64,000 bases of DNA from assembly GCA_021199655.1 (NCBI GenBank), contig JAJQHQ010000027.1, positions 79,985 through 143,984 on the forward strand. Direction: 5' to 3'. Under the pieces are notes generated by a model, which saw only the letters and a program-made list of their open reading frames with translations, did no database searches and was not told the origin of the DNA. Positions 26,245 through 34,589 of this stretch are shown piece by piece. Numbering within the stretch: position 1 is the first letter of the stretch; each line of letters begins with the position of its first letter. The stretch comes from Lachnospiraceae bacterium. GTDB taxonomy: Bacteria > Bacillota > Clostridia > Lachnospirales > Lachnospiraceae. A program made the translations under genes and the position numbers.

Positions 26245-26271
26245 GTAACTGTTCCGTGCCTTCACAGTTAC
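26245..26271. repeat. 27-nt GTAACTGT hairpin, copy 2 (between proA and proC)
   Basis: GTAACTGT (26245-26252) and ACAGTTAC (26264-26271), loop 11 nt, exact arms. It lies between two genes of one operon, so it is transcribed. Confidence 0.8.
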
Positions 26272-26274
26272 AAA

Positions 26275-27717
26275 TCACCGTATATTTCCATTCCCGTGAA
26301 TGATATATTTATATGAGGTCAGCTCCTCCAGCCCCATCGGTCCTCTCGCGTGCAGCTTCTGTGTGGAAATTCCCATCTCACAGCCAAGTCCGAACTCTCC
26401 GCCGTCCGTAAAACGTGTGGACGCATTCACATAAACGGAGGAAGAGTCGATGGAACGCGTAAACTGCTCCGCAGCCGCGTCATCCTTTGTCACGATTGCG
26501 TCCGAATGGCCGGTCGAATGCGCCGAAATATGCGTAATCGCGTCAGACAGGGAATCCACCACTTTTACCGCAAGGATATAGTCCAGAAATTCCGTGTCAA
26601 AATCGTTCGGTCCTGCCGGAACCAGAAATTGTTCGGTGTTCCCATCCAGGCCATCGCGGAACTGCTGCAGCCGTCTGACAGCCGGATGCGCTGCCTGAGC
26701 AGGTACTGCTGTCAGCGGCAAATTTTCTTTGTCTTCGGTAAAAAGAGCCACATCGTCAGTATGCGCATCCAGAACCTCGCCGGAAAAAGTTTCCGCAAAA
26801 TCAGAATGATATTCCAAAATCGACATTGCCCTCTCGTCCAGCCGCAACTCCACAGGCACTTCCAGATTGGCCAGCCGGTCGTCTACCAGACGTTTCTTCA
26901 GCTTCGGAAGAAACTCCTGTGCGATATCCTGATGCACGACACAGACTTCTTCCGCATTGCACACGCTGGGACGGCTGGTCTTGGCATTCGTAATGATCTT
27001 CAGCGCCATCTCCTGATCTGCTTCGCGATCCACATAGACATGGCAGATACCGGTACCGGTCTCGATACAGTTCACCGTCGCGTTCTCCACGCAGGCACGG
27101 ATCAGTCCGGCGCCGCCGCGAGGGATCAGCAGATCGACGTAACCTTTTGCTGTCATCAACTCCATGGAGCTCTGTCTGGTCGTGTCCTGTACCAGCTGTA
27201 CCAGGTCTTCCGACAGCCCGGCTTTGGCAAGCCCTTCGCGAAGCGCGTTCGTGATCGCGTTTGCGGAGAGAAATGCTTCTTTCCCGCCGCGGAGCACACA
27301 GGCATTTCCGCTCTTGATGCAAAGCGCAGCCGCATCGCTCGTGACATTCGGCCTGCTCTCATAAATGATCGCAATCACGCCGATGGGAACCGAGCGTTTC
27401 TCGATCAGAAGCCCGTCCGGCCGCTCAATCCTCTGAAGCGTTCTTCCGACCGGATCAGGCAGCGCCGCAACGTTCAGGATACCCTCCGCCATCGCCTGAA
27501 TTCTTCCGTCGGTCAGGAGCAACCGGTCGCGCATCACTTCCGAGATCGTGCCTCTGGCACGCTCCATATCCTTTTTGTTTTCTTCCAGAATCTTATCTGT
27601 ATGCCAGAGCAGCGCATCCGCCATGGCCTTCAGTGCATTGTTTTTCTGCTCCGTATCCGTCGTCAGAAGAGACGGAGCTGCTGCTTTCGCCTTTACCAAA
27701 ATCTCCTGTGTCGTCAT
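26275..27717 (-). CDS. proA: Gamma-glutamyl phosphate reductase with an internal insertion
   Basis: 480 aa, about 65 longer than most ProA (about 415). It reduces gamma-glutamyl phosphate to the semialdehyde in proline synthesis. Catalytic Cys is in [12 protein letters not shown] (residue ~253); the cofactor site around [13 protein letters not shown] and the C-terminal [21 protein letters not shown] are intact. The extra residues, roughly 300-370 ([12 protein letters not shown] to QFLVPAGP), lie just before [19 protein letters not shown], near the substrate domain. Both flanks align well, so the insertion should be a surface loop. It starts about 20 bases after proB ends. Confidence 0.93.
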   Translation of the reverse strand: MTTQEILVKAKAAAPSLLTTDTEQKNNALKAMADALLWHTDKILEENKKDMERARGTISEVMRDRLLLTDGRIQAMAEGILNVAALPDPVGRTLQRIERPDGLLIEKRSVPIGVIAIIYESRPNVTSDAAALCIKSGNACVLRGGKEAFLSANAITNALREGLAKAGLSEDLVQLVQDTTRQSSMELMTAKGYVDLLIPRGGAGLIRACVENATVNCIETGTGICHVYVDREADQEMALKIITNAKTSRPSVCNAEEVCVVHQDIAQEFLPKLKKRLVDDRLANLEVPVELRLDERAMSILEYHSDFAETFSGEVLDAHTDDVALFTEDKENLPLTAVPAQAAHPAVRRLQQFRDGLDGNTEQFLVPAGPNDFDTEFLDYILAVKVVDSLSDAITHISAHSTGHSDAIVTKDDAAAEQFTRSIDSSSVYVNASTRFTDGGEFGLGCEMGISTQKLHARGPMGLEELTSYKYIIHGNGNIR

Positions 27718-27737
27718 ATCTGGTCCTTTCGTATTCC

Positions 27738-28511
27738 TCAGCCTGCCCGTCTCGCAACAAACCTTGTACCCACTTCTTTCCCATCCATAATGTCATACAA
27801 AATCTCCGGGTGCTCACCATTTGCAATGATCATGTCGCAACCGGAATCCATGGCGATCTGAGCCGCATTCAGCTTTGCCGTCATGCCGCCGGTACCAAAA
27901 TCGCTCCCCGCGCCGCCGCCGAGCGCACGAAGCTCCGGCGTGATCTCTTCCACACGGGAAATCAGCTTTGCGTTTGGATCTATGTGCGGATCTGCGGTAA
28001 AAAGTCCGTCTATATCGGAAAGAAGGACAATCAGATCCGCATCCACCAGAGTGGATACCCGCGCCGCCAGAGAGTCATTTTCCCCGATAAAAAATTCTTC
28101 TGTGGCAACGGAGTCGTTCTCATTGATGATCGGCAGCACATGAAAATCCAGCAGCCGGAAAAACGTGCTGTGCAGATTTGCACGGCGGGACTCGTCCTCG
28201 ATATCCGCGCGCGTCAAAAGTACCTGCGCCACACAGTGATTGTACTGCTGGAAAAGCTTGTCGTATGTATACATCAGTTCACACTGGCCGACCGCCGCAG
28301 CCGCCTGCTTTGTAGAAATATCCGCCGGCTTCTTCAGAAGCCCCAGCTTACCCGAACCCATGCCGGTCGCGCCGGAGGACACGAGAAGGATCTCATTCCC
28401 GGCATTTTTAATATCACTCAAAACCTTACAGAGCATCTCCACCCGGCGAATGTTCAGATTCCCCGTGCTGTGCGCCAGTGTGGAAGTGCCTACCTTTACT
28501 ACCAGTCTCAT
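27738..28511 (-). CDS. proB: Glutamate 5-kinase without a PUA domain
   Basis: 257 aa from ATG 28511. The amino acid kinase domain is complete: [41 protein letters not shown] and [13 protein letters not shown]. The C-terminal PUA domain of E. coli ProB is absent, as in a group of Firmicutes. It phosphorylates glutamate and forms with proA the first two steps of proline synthesis. An in-frame TTG at 28532 would add seven residues but GAGG lies inside that stretch. The large dispersed element begins about 90 bases upstream. Confidence 0.93.
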   Translation of the reverse strand: MRLVVKVGTSTLAHSTGNLNIRRVEMLCKVLSDIKNAGNEILLVSSGATGMGSGKLGLLKKPADISTKQAAAAVGQCELMYTYDKLFQQYNHCVAQVLLTRADIEDESRRANLHSTFFRLLDFHVLPIINENDSVATEEFFIGENDSLAARVSTLVDADLIVLLSDIDGLFTADPHIDPNAKLISRVEEITPELRALGGGAGSDFGTGGMTAKLNAAQIAMDSGCDMIIANGEHPEILYDIMDGKEVGTRFVARRAG

Positions 28512-28599
28512 ACTCTTATGTTTTCCTCTCAAAGGTATTGTTTATCCGAAGTCTATCCTATCTCAAATACAGATAAATTACAAGATATTTTTGTTCACC

Positions 28600-28819
28600 A
28601 GTTCCGAACAGCATCGAAATGAAAAGACAGGCTGTGCAGGTTTACCTGCTAAAGGCTGTATTTTCATTTCGGGATGGGCGGGCGCTGATCGTCCAGTGGA
28701 CGATCGTTTAGCGCCGACCGAAGTGGAACGAAGACGCCCATCAAGCCTCAGACATATGACGCGTAAGCGGCATATAGCCTGCAATGCAGGCGGTCTGTGG
28801 CCTGCTGTTCCGAACAGCA
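28600..28819 (+). repeat. Large structured dispersed element, copy 2 (complete)
   Basis: About 220 bp. Nested pairing: ends AACAGCA/TGCTGTT; CGAAATGAAAA/TTTTCATTTCG enclosing GCAGGTTTACCTGC; GATGGGCG/CGCCCATC (28673-28742) enclosing the inner module; then CAGAC/GTCTG and AGCCTGC-AAT-GCAGGC. The inner module is GGCGCT...AGCGCC around TCGTC-CAGTG-GACGA with GTTTAGC, followed by GACCGAAG. It corresponds along its length to 59150-59374 (reversed) and to the shorter copy at 7632-7799. No open frame is inside it. Confidence 0.8.
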
Positions 28820-28872
28820 ATATTCCTTCCGATTTTTTCTTGCCCGGACTCTTCTTTTGTATTATGATACAA

Positions 28873-29025
28873 TAAAAGCCACGCATTGGAAAATCGCTTC
28901 GCGATGGTATATCCCGTACGAAGTGCGGGATGCCACCCCGGCGAGGGGCGTGGCCTTCATCCAGTCTCGCTGTGCGAGAACGGACATGTAATAATACAAA
29001 AATGAGTGCGAAGCACGCAGCAATC
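28873..29025 (+). repeat. Hairpin-rich leader of the PEP-binding protein gene
   Basis: Six short stems in about 150 nt: ATCGC-TTC-GCGAT, TCCCGTAC-GAA-GTGCGGGA, CCCC-GGCGA-GGGG, an outer AAGCCACGC/GCGTGGC, TCTCGC-TGT-GCGAGA and TGCG-AAGCA-CGCA. The segment AAAATCGCTTCGCGATGG also occurs at 60450-60467, so part of it is a dispersed repeat. It ends just before the ribosome site of the gene at 29064. Confidence 0.6.
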
Positions 29026-29063
29026 CGCAGTATCATGACAGCAAAGCAGAAAGGAGATCTCTT

Positions 29064-31682
29064 ATGGCAGCATTTGAACGTGTAAAAAGCGGTCTGAACG
29101 GTCTGGACCGGATCCTCGACAACATCCGCCTCGGCGACAACGTGGTCTGGCAGGTGACCAGTCTTGATGAATACCGCTTTTTTGTTGAGCCTTATATCTG
29201 TCAGGCGATCGAGGATCAGCGCAACCTGGTATACATACGGTTCGCGCAGCATGAGCCGATCCTGCCGCTTCCCGAAGAGCCGGAGCTTTCGCAGGACTGC
29301 GAGCCATCCTGCATCCTGCCGGACGGGAATATCAAGGTCTATCGATTTGATCCCGAAGTCGGCTTTGAACCGTTCACAGTGGCGATTCACGATGTAATCA
29401 CCAAAGAGGGGCGCGACGCGTTCTATGTGTTTGACAGTCTTTCCGAGCTGCAGTCCGCCTGGTACACCGATCTGATGATGGGCAATTTCTTCTGCGTGAC
29501 CTGCCCGTATCTGTTTATTCTGGATACGGTGGCCTTTTTTCCGCTGATCCGCGGACGGCATTCCTTCGACGCAGTCGCGCGCATCCGCGAGACGACGCAG
29601 CTTCTGCTCGACGTGCACTCGGACGGCAGCGCAATCTACGTGCATCCCTTGAAGGTGTGGAAACGCTATTCTACCACGATGTTTCTTCCGCATTTCTGCA
29701 GCGGAAACGACGACAATTTTGAGCCGCTGACCGACCCTGTGGAAGCCAGCCGCTATTATTCCCTGATCAAGTCCTCTTCCACCTTTTCTCAGGAGCAGTC
29801 CTACGACAGCTACGATCGTTTTTTCTCCAAGGCAAAAGCGGACTATCAGGCAGGTTATTTTACGGAAAATACAGAATCCATGATCATCGAGAGCATGATG
29901 AGCCGCGACCCGAAAATGCAGCGCCTGATCCATAAGTATTTCGAGGCGGAGGACTATTTTACGCTGCGCGACCGGATGATTGGCAGCGGCGCGATCGGCG
30001 GCAAGGCCTGCGGTATGCTGCTGGCGCGCAAGATTGTGGAAAAGGAACTGGACGGTTATCACAAACACGCGGAACAGCACGATTCCTTCTACATCGGTTC
30101 CGATGTTTTCTATACCTATATTGTTTCAAACGGCTGCTGGAACCTGCGCATCGCGCAGCGCACCAGCGAAGGCTACATGGAAAAAGCAGAGGAGCTGCAG
30201 GAAGGGCTGCTGCACGGTTCCTTCTCCGCCGCGACCCGCGAGCAGTTCCGCAACATGCTTGAATACTACGGGCAGAACCCGATCATCGTGCGCTCTTCCA
30301 GCCTTCTGGAGGACGGTTTCGGCAATGCGTTTGCCGGGAAATACGAATCTGTCTTCTGCCCGAACCGCGGTGAAATCGAGGAGCGCATGGAAGCACTGGA
30401 GAATGCCGTGCGGAAGGTCTACGCGAGCACCATGGATCCATCCGCCCTGGAATACCGCAAAAAACGTGGTCTGGACGGCAAGGATGAGCAGATGGCGATC
30501 CTCGTGATGCGCGTCTCTGGCTCCTATTACGGGCCGTACTACATGCCCTGCACGGCCGGTGTCGGCTACAGCTACAGCGCCTACAAATGGATGCCGGATA
30601 TGGATCCGTCCGCCGGAATGCTGCGCATCGTAATGGGGCTTGGCACCAAAGCCGTAGACCGCACGGAGAATGATTATCCCCGTCTGGTCAATCTGGACCG
30701 GCCGGAAGTCACCATGCTGACCAGTGTGGCCGACAAGCACCGTTTTTCCCAGCACAAGATCGACGTTATCAATATGGAAAAAAACGAACTGGAGGAAGTG
30801 CCTCTCTCCGCTATCGTCCCGCATATGCCGCGCTGGTTTAAAAATACCGTGCTGGAGCACGACACGGAGGCAGAGGATCGTCTTCGCGAGGCAGGCCGCT
30901 ATCGGGACGTGTACTTTGTCAGCTGCCAGCAGCTGCTTGCCAATCGCAAGTTCACCTCGATGATGAAAAAGACGCTGCACGCACTCCAGGAAGCCTACGG
31001 CAATCCGGTGGATATCGAGTACACGGTCAATTTAAGCAAAGAGAATGATTTCGTCGTCAACCTGCTGCAGTGCCGCCCGCTCTATGTCGGCAAGGATGGC
31101 GGCCGCATCAAGATGCCCGCTCCCGCGCCGGAAAACATCTTCTTTGATATCCGTGACTCCTCCATGGGGCAGTCCTGCATCCGGCCGATCGACCTCGTGA
31201 TTCAGATTGAGTCAAAAGAATACTATGAATTTGAGCACGTAAAAAAGCCCCTGATCGCCGAAGCCATCGGGGCTGTCAACCAATATTATAAGGGAAGCGG
31301 CCGCCACATCCTGCTCACGGTACCCGGCCGCATCGGCACCAGCTCGCCGGAGCTTGGCGTCCCGGTACGCTTCGTCGATATCTCCGGCGTCGACGCCATC
31401 TGCGAAGTGACAGACAACCGCGCCGGATATATGCCGGAACTCAGCTACGGCAGCCATATGTTCCAGGATCTCGTGGAAGCAAACATCTTCTACGGCGCCA
31501 TCTTCGGAGATCGCCGTACATTATCCTACCAGAGAGACTTCTTTGACGGCCAGCCGAATCTTTTCCCGCAGATCTGCCCGGACATGGCGGAATTTTCTTC
31601 CATCGTCCGTGTATACGACGCGGAAAGAATGCAGCTATGGGTCGACGGGATTGAGAATCACGTCATTTGTGCTAAGGAATAA
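29064..31682 (+). CDS. PEP/pyruvate-binding domain protein with degenerate KaiC-like N-terminus
   Basis: 872 aa. Residues ~310-675 are a PPDK N-terminal (ATP-grasp, PEP/pyruvate-binding) domain: IGGKACGMLLARKI, IIVRSSSLLEDGFGNAFAGKYESVF and LLQCRPLYV. The N-terminal ~250 residues resemble the RecA/KaiC fold (GLNGLDRILDNIRLGDNVVWQV, FYVFDSLSELQ) but the Walker A GxxxxGKT is lost. The C-terminal 200 residues (PGRIGTSSPELGVPVRFVDIS, PELSYGSHMFQDLVEA) go with this architecture. The phosphohistidine swivelling domain of PEP synthase is absent, so it is not a normal PEP synthase. Possibly it transfers phosphate to an unknown acceptor; the function is not known. AAAGGAG precedes ATG 29064. Confidence 0.85.
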   Translation: MAAFERVKSGLNGLDRILDNIRLGDNVVWQVTSLDEYRFFVEPYICQAIEDQRNLVYIRFAQHEPILPLPEEPELSQDCEPSCILPDGNIKVYRFDPEVGFEPFTVAIHDVITKEGRDAFYVFDSLSELQSAWYTDLMMGNFFCVTCPYLFILDTVAFFPLIRGRHSFDAVARIRETTQLLLDVHSDGSAIYVHPLKVWKRYSTTMFLPHFCSGNDDNFEPLTDPVEASRYYSLIKSSSTFSQEQSYDSYDRFFSKAKADYQAGYFTENTESMIIESMMSRDPKMQRLIHKYFEAEDYFTLRDRMIGSGAIGGKACGMLLARKIVEKELDGYHKHAEQHDSFYIGSDVFYTYIVSNGCWNLRIAQRTSEGYMEKAEELQEGLLHGSFSAATREQFRNMLEYYGQNPIIVRSSSLLEDGFGNAFAGKYESVFCPNRGEIEERMEALENAVRKVYASTMDPSALEYRKKRGLDGKDEQMAILVMRVSGSYYGPYYMPCTAGVGYSYSAYKWMPDMDPSAGMLRIVMGLGTKAVDRTENDYPRLVNLDRPEVTMLTSVADKHRFSQHKIDVINMEKNELEEVPLSAIVPHMPRWFKNTVLEHDTEAEDRLREAGRYRDVYFVSCQQLLANRKFTSMMKKTLHALQEAYGNPVDIEYTVNLSKENDFVVNLLQCRPLYVGKDGGRIKMPAPAPENIFFDIRDSSMGQSCIRPIDLVIQIESKEYYEFEHVKKPLIAEAIGAVNQYYKGSGRHILLTVPGRIGTSSPELGVPVRFVDISGVDAICEVTDNRAGYMPELSYGSHMFQDLVEANIFYGAIFGDRRTLSYQRDFFDGQPNLFPQICPDMAEFSSIVRVYDAERMQLWVDGIENHVICAKE

Positions 31683-31754
31683 TAATCCAGATGTGAAAAT
31701 GCAAGCACCTTTGTGCATTCTCAGAATATAGAATTGCAATTTCAATAAAACAAA

Positions 31755-31788
31755 AACCCCGGCATTTGTATCATAAAATGTCGGGGTT
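31755..31788 (+). terminator. Terminator after the PEP-binding protein gene
   Basis: AACCCCGGCATTT pairs with AAATGTCGGGGTT (one G-U), with A and T flanks; it can serve both this gene and the convergent purC. Confidence 0.75.
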
Positions 31789-31842
31789 CCTCATTTGTTA
31801 TTTGTTTCCTACTTTATTATCGGTAACCATGCATAAATTCAA

Positions 31843-32712
31843 TCACAGCTTCGTACCCGTAAGCATCTCATACGCCTGCAGATATTTATCAATCGTCTTC
31901 TGCACAATATCTTCCGGCAAAGTCCAGTCATTACCCGGATTTGCTTTCAGCCAGTCGCGGGCAAACTGCTTGTCAAACGATGGCTGCGAGTGACCTGCCT
32001 CATAGCCGTCCGCCGGCCAGAAACGGGAGCTGTCGGGGGTGAGCATCTCATCTCCAAGGACGATATTGCCCTCCTCGTCCAGGCCGAACTCAAACTTCGT
32101 ATCCGCAATAATGATACCGCGGCCAAGAGCGTAATCCGCGCATTTTTTATACAGCGCAATCGTGCAGTCACGAAGCTTCGCCGCGTATTCCTCGCCCTTT
32201 CCCGGGAATTCCTTCTCCAGATGCGCAATGCTCTGCTCGTAGGAAATATTCTCGTCATGATCTCCGATCTCCGCCTTGGTGGACGGCGTATAGATCGGCT
32301 CCGGCAGCTTGTCTGATTCCTTCAGGCCTTCCGGAAGCGTGATCCCGCAGACCGTGCCGTTCTTCTGATAGCTTGCCCAGCCGCTGCCGGTAATATAGCC
32401 GCGGACAATGCACTCGATCGGGAGCATCTTAAGCTTGCGGCACATCATACTGTTGCCGTCAAACTCCGGCTTGCGGAAAAACTCCGGCATCTCATTCACA
32501 TCCACAGAGATCATGTGGTTCGGCAGAATGTCTTTCGTCATGTCAAACCAGAAACGGGACATCTGCGTGAGGACAGTGCCTTTCTTTGTCACCACATTAT
32601 TCAAAATTACGTCAAAACAGCTGATCCGGTCCGTTGCTACCATGATCAGGCTGTCTCCATTGTCATAGATTTCGCGTACCTTGCCTTCTTTGATCGGTTT
32701 CCATTCACTCAT
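31843..32712 (-). CDS. purC: Phosphoribosylaminoimidazole-succinocarboxamide synthase
   Basis: 289 aa, the yeast-like longer form of SAICAR synthetase, which joins aspartate to CAIR in purine synthesis. Motifs: KEGKVREIYD (ATP site), ATDRISCFDVIL, LPIECIVRGYITGSGW, IADTKFEFGLDEEG and DSSRFWPADGY. GAGG precedes ATG 32712; one base separates it from the stop of a possible 34-codon leader ORF. It is the only purine gene here, which is unusual as pur genes usually cluster. No PurR box or guanine riboswitch was seen. Confidence 0.95.
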   Translation of the reverse strand: MSEWKPIKEGKVREIYDNGDSLIMVATDRISCFDVILNNVVTKKGTVLTQMSRFWFDMTKDILPNHMISVDVNEMPEFFRKPEFDGNSMMCRKLKMLPIECIVRGYITGSGWASYQKNGTVCGITLPEGLKESDKLPEPIYTPSTKAEIGDHDENISYEQSIAHLEKEFPGKGEEYAAKLRDCTIALYKKCADYALGRGIIIADTKFEFGLDEEGNIVLGDEMLTPDSSRFWPADGYEAGHSQPSFDKQFARDWLKANPGNDWTLPEDIVQKTIDKYLQAYEMLTGTKL

Positions 32713-32713
32713 T

Positions 32714-32818
32714 TTACATTTCCTCTTCTTTCCTGCTGTCTTTTAAGATTGTCAAACTGTCGATTTTCTTCAAAGCTTCCTCTTTGTCCGCGGATCCCTG
32801 CACGATCATGCGAACCAT
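32714..32818 (-). CDS. Possible 34-aa leader peptide upstream of purC
   Basis: An ATG at 32818 opens 34 codons (MVRMIVQGSADKEEALKKID...) that end one base before the purC ATG, and the purC ribosome site is inside it, which would couple translation. There is no ribosome site ahead of it, and the promoter just upstream puts the transcript start about at the ATG, so it would have to be leaderless. The composition is protein-like, but it could be chance. Confidence 0.35.
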   Translation of the reverse strand: MVRMIVQGSADKEEALKKIDSLTILKDSRKEEEM

Positions 32819-32825
32819 TTTCTAC

Positions 32826-32854
32826 AGGAAATATACCACAAAACCTCATAATGC
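32826..32854 (-). promoter_or_regulatory. Promoter of purC
   Basis: On the minus strand TTGTGC, a 17-base spacer and TATATT. The implied start lies close to the ATG at 32818. Confidence 0.55.
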
Positions 32855-32985
32855 ACAACCATATTTCGATTTTCTCCGCATGCATACTTGACAACCAAAG
32901 CCAAAACTGCTTATGATAGTCAGACGAAAAGATTCCTTTTCTAAACTGTTACGCAAAAAGAACGATAGGATCAGGAGGCATCACA

Positions 32986-33579
32986 ATGTCAGCAGACGGA
33001 TTAAATAAAACAATTGAGACCTCGGAAGTAATAAAACAGCTGGAAACAGAAGCTTATCAGGCAGCAGCGGAATTGCTTAAATCTGCAAAGCTGCAGCCAA
33101 AGGAATTGCTTGTCATTGGCTGTTCAACCAGCGAGGTAGCCGGAGAGCGCATCGGCTCTTACTCCAGCCCGCAGCTGGCGGAAGCCGTATTCACGGGTAT
33201 TGCCCGCGCAGCGAAAGAACATGACGTATATCTTGCGGCACAGTGCTGCGAGCATCTGAACCGGGCACTAATCCTGGAGCTGGCTGCTGCTGAAAAATAT
33301 GGTTACGACTTCGTCAATGTCGTGCCGCAGCCGAAGGCCGGCGGGTCTTTTGCCACGGCGGCATACCGGCATTTTACAAATCCGGTGGCCGTTGAGCATA
33401 TCCGCGCACACGCCGGAATTGACATCGGCGACACGCTGATCGGAATGCATTTAAAGGATGTGGCGGTACCGGTGCGGATTTCTCAGAAGACCATCGGCGA
33501 AGCACATGTGGTCTGCGCGAGAACCCGCTGTAAATTCGTCGGCGGCAGCCGCGCTGTGTATGATGAGGCGCTTCTGTAA
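32986..33579 (+). CDS. UPF0340 family protein (TIGR01440, YwlG-like)
   Basis: 197 aa, a conserved protein of unknown function close to full length for its family (about 180-190). Landmarks: LLVIGCSTSEVAGERIGSYSS, AAQCCEHLNRALI, VNVVPQPKAGGSFATAAY and IGMHLKDVAVPVR. The Cys residues in CST and QCCEH are conserved and suggest metal or thiol chemistry, but no activity is established. AGGAGG precedes ATG 32986. It stands alone; a degenerate tandem repeat follows its stop. Confidence 0.85.
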   Translation: MSADGLNKTIETSEVIKQLETEAYQAAAELLKSAKLQPKELLVIGCSTSEVAGERIGSYSSPQLAEAVFTGIARAAKEHDVYLAAQCCEHLNRALILELAAAEKYGYDFVNVVPQPKAGGSFATAAYRHFTNPVAVEHIRAHAGIDIGDTLIGMHLKDVAVPVRISQKTIGEAHVVCARTRCKFVGGSRAVYDEALL

Positions 33580-33630
33580 AAGCCCGGAATCATACCAGAA
33601 TTTCGCCTGGTCTTTCATCAGCACATCCAT

Positions 33631-33725
33631 TCCTGCAGGATTTCTTCTACATAATGTAATCCTGCAGGACTTTTTCTACATAATGCAATCCTGCAGGATT
33701 TTTATGGGATTTTTATGGGATTTTA
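33631..33725. repeat. 29-bp tandem repeat with TCCTGCAGGA palindrome
   Basis: Units start at 33631, 33660 and 33689; each begins with the palindrome TCCTGCAGGA, and the first two continue TTTCTTCTACATAATGTAA-like. The third passes into two copies of the 12-mer TTTTATGGGATT. Confidence 0.8.
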
Positions 33726-33868
33726 CAGCATTTCACAGCCGCAAATCTGGTATTATCAAATTAATTAAAATTGGATATTTCGAGAATGCCACAAAGGGCA
33801 TACAATGACCAGCATAAGGTAAGCCTGTATCAGAGACCTGTGAGGCAGACCTGTGATATAAAAAAGAC

Positions 33869-33895
33869 GTAACTGCGAAGATACTGCACGTTTAC
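33869..33895. repeat. Degenerate GTAACTGT hairpin
   Basis: GTAACTGC...GCACGTTTAC keeps the 27-nt spacing but with several mismatches in the arms. It is in the leader of the ECF gene. Confidence 0.4.
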
Positions 33896-33917
33896 GAAAA
33901 GACCAAGGAGGCCCATT

Positions 33918-34436
33918 ATGAAAAAACTGACTACGAAGAACCTTGTCACTGCCGCCCTCTTCGCGGCGCTTGCCTGCGTCATGACAATGTCGGTACGTAT
34001 TCCGATCCCCGGTACGCAAGGCTACATTCATCCCGGTGATGCTGTCGTGATCCTGTGCGGTATTTTTCTCGATCCGGTAGTTGCATTCTTTGCCGCCGGT
34101 ATTGGCTCTGCTCTCGCCGATCTGCTGGGCGGATATTTTATCTACGTCCCGATCACCTTTGTCATCAAGGGACTGGTAGCACTCTGCGGCGGACTGCTCT
34201 ATCGCAGCCATGCGGTCAGCTCATTAAACAAACATATCACAGTAGCGCTCTGCGGCGTCATTGATATTCTCATTGTTGCCCTTGGCTACTGCTTCTGTGA
34301 AATCTTCCTGTATGGTGCGCCGGCCGCCATTTCAAGCGTACCGGCGAACTGCGTACAGGGAGTCAGCGGTCTGATCATTGCGTCTGTGCTGTATCCGGTG
34401 CTGGAGGCTGCTCTGAAGCAGATACAGACGGAGTAA
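33918..34436 (+). CDS. ECF transporter S component
   Basis: 172 aa with six hydrophobic segments, the substrate-binding membrane subunit of an energy-coupling factor vitamin importer. The N-terminal KKLTTKNLVTAALFAALACVMTM, then IPGTQGYIHPGDAVVILCGI and the short GSALADLLGGYF, are typical of the S fold. Substrate not identified; the YIHPGD segment resembles the sequences of a broad ECF subfamily rather than RibU, ThiT or BioY. The A/T energising module must be encoded elsewhere. AAGGAGG precedes ATG 33918; the ~130-nt leader has no riboswitch I can name. Confidence 0.85.
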   Translation: MKKLTTKNLVTAALFAALACVMTMSVRIPIPGTQGYIHPGDAVVILCGIFLDPVVAFFAAGIGSALADLLGGYFIYVPITFVIKGLVALCGGLLYRSHAVSSLNKHITVALCGVIDILIVALGYCFCEIFLYGAPAAISSVPANCVQGVSGLIIASVLYPVLEAALKQIQTE

Positions 34437-34516
34437 AATGCAAGGCTTATACCTTAAATATCCTTCTTGTATCAAAAAGTTCTTTCCTTGCAAAAACATT
34501 TATACCGACATGACAC

Positions 34517-34568
34517 AAACAACCTGTCTGCTACCGTAACGAATCCGGGGATGCATGACAGGTTGTTT
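34517..34568. terminator. Terminator between the ECF and CDF genes
   Basis: AAACAACCTGTC (34517-34528) pairs with GACAGGTTGTTT (34557-34568), 12 bp; T-rich after the right arm. It serves two convergent genes. Confidence 0.75.
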
Positions 34569-34589
34569 TGCTGCTATTCTGATCCTTTT

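Larger units (their letters stand above)
28512..29063. other. Divergent intergenic region packed with inverted repeats
   Basis: Between proB and the gene at 29064 there is no protein gene. It holds the large dispersed element (28600-28819) and then a run of short hairpins (28873-29025). Confidence 0.7.
33580..33917. other. Intergenic region with tandem repeats
   Basis: Holds the 29-bp repeats (33631-33725), AT-rich promoter-like sequence near 33750-33780, and a degenerate copy of the GTAACTGT hairpin (33869-33895). No gene is seen. Confidence 0.6.

Noticed and set aside
25310..28511. A horizontally acquired block around proBAC
   Set aside because: Gene order, codon use and GC look like the neighbours; no mobile genes flank it.
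28600..28819. Dispersed element as an insertion sequence
   Set aside because: Too short and without a transposase frame; at most a MITE-like relic.
33631..33725. Palindromic repeats as a CRISPR array
   Set aside because: Only three units with no unique spacers; no cas genes in the window.
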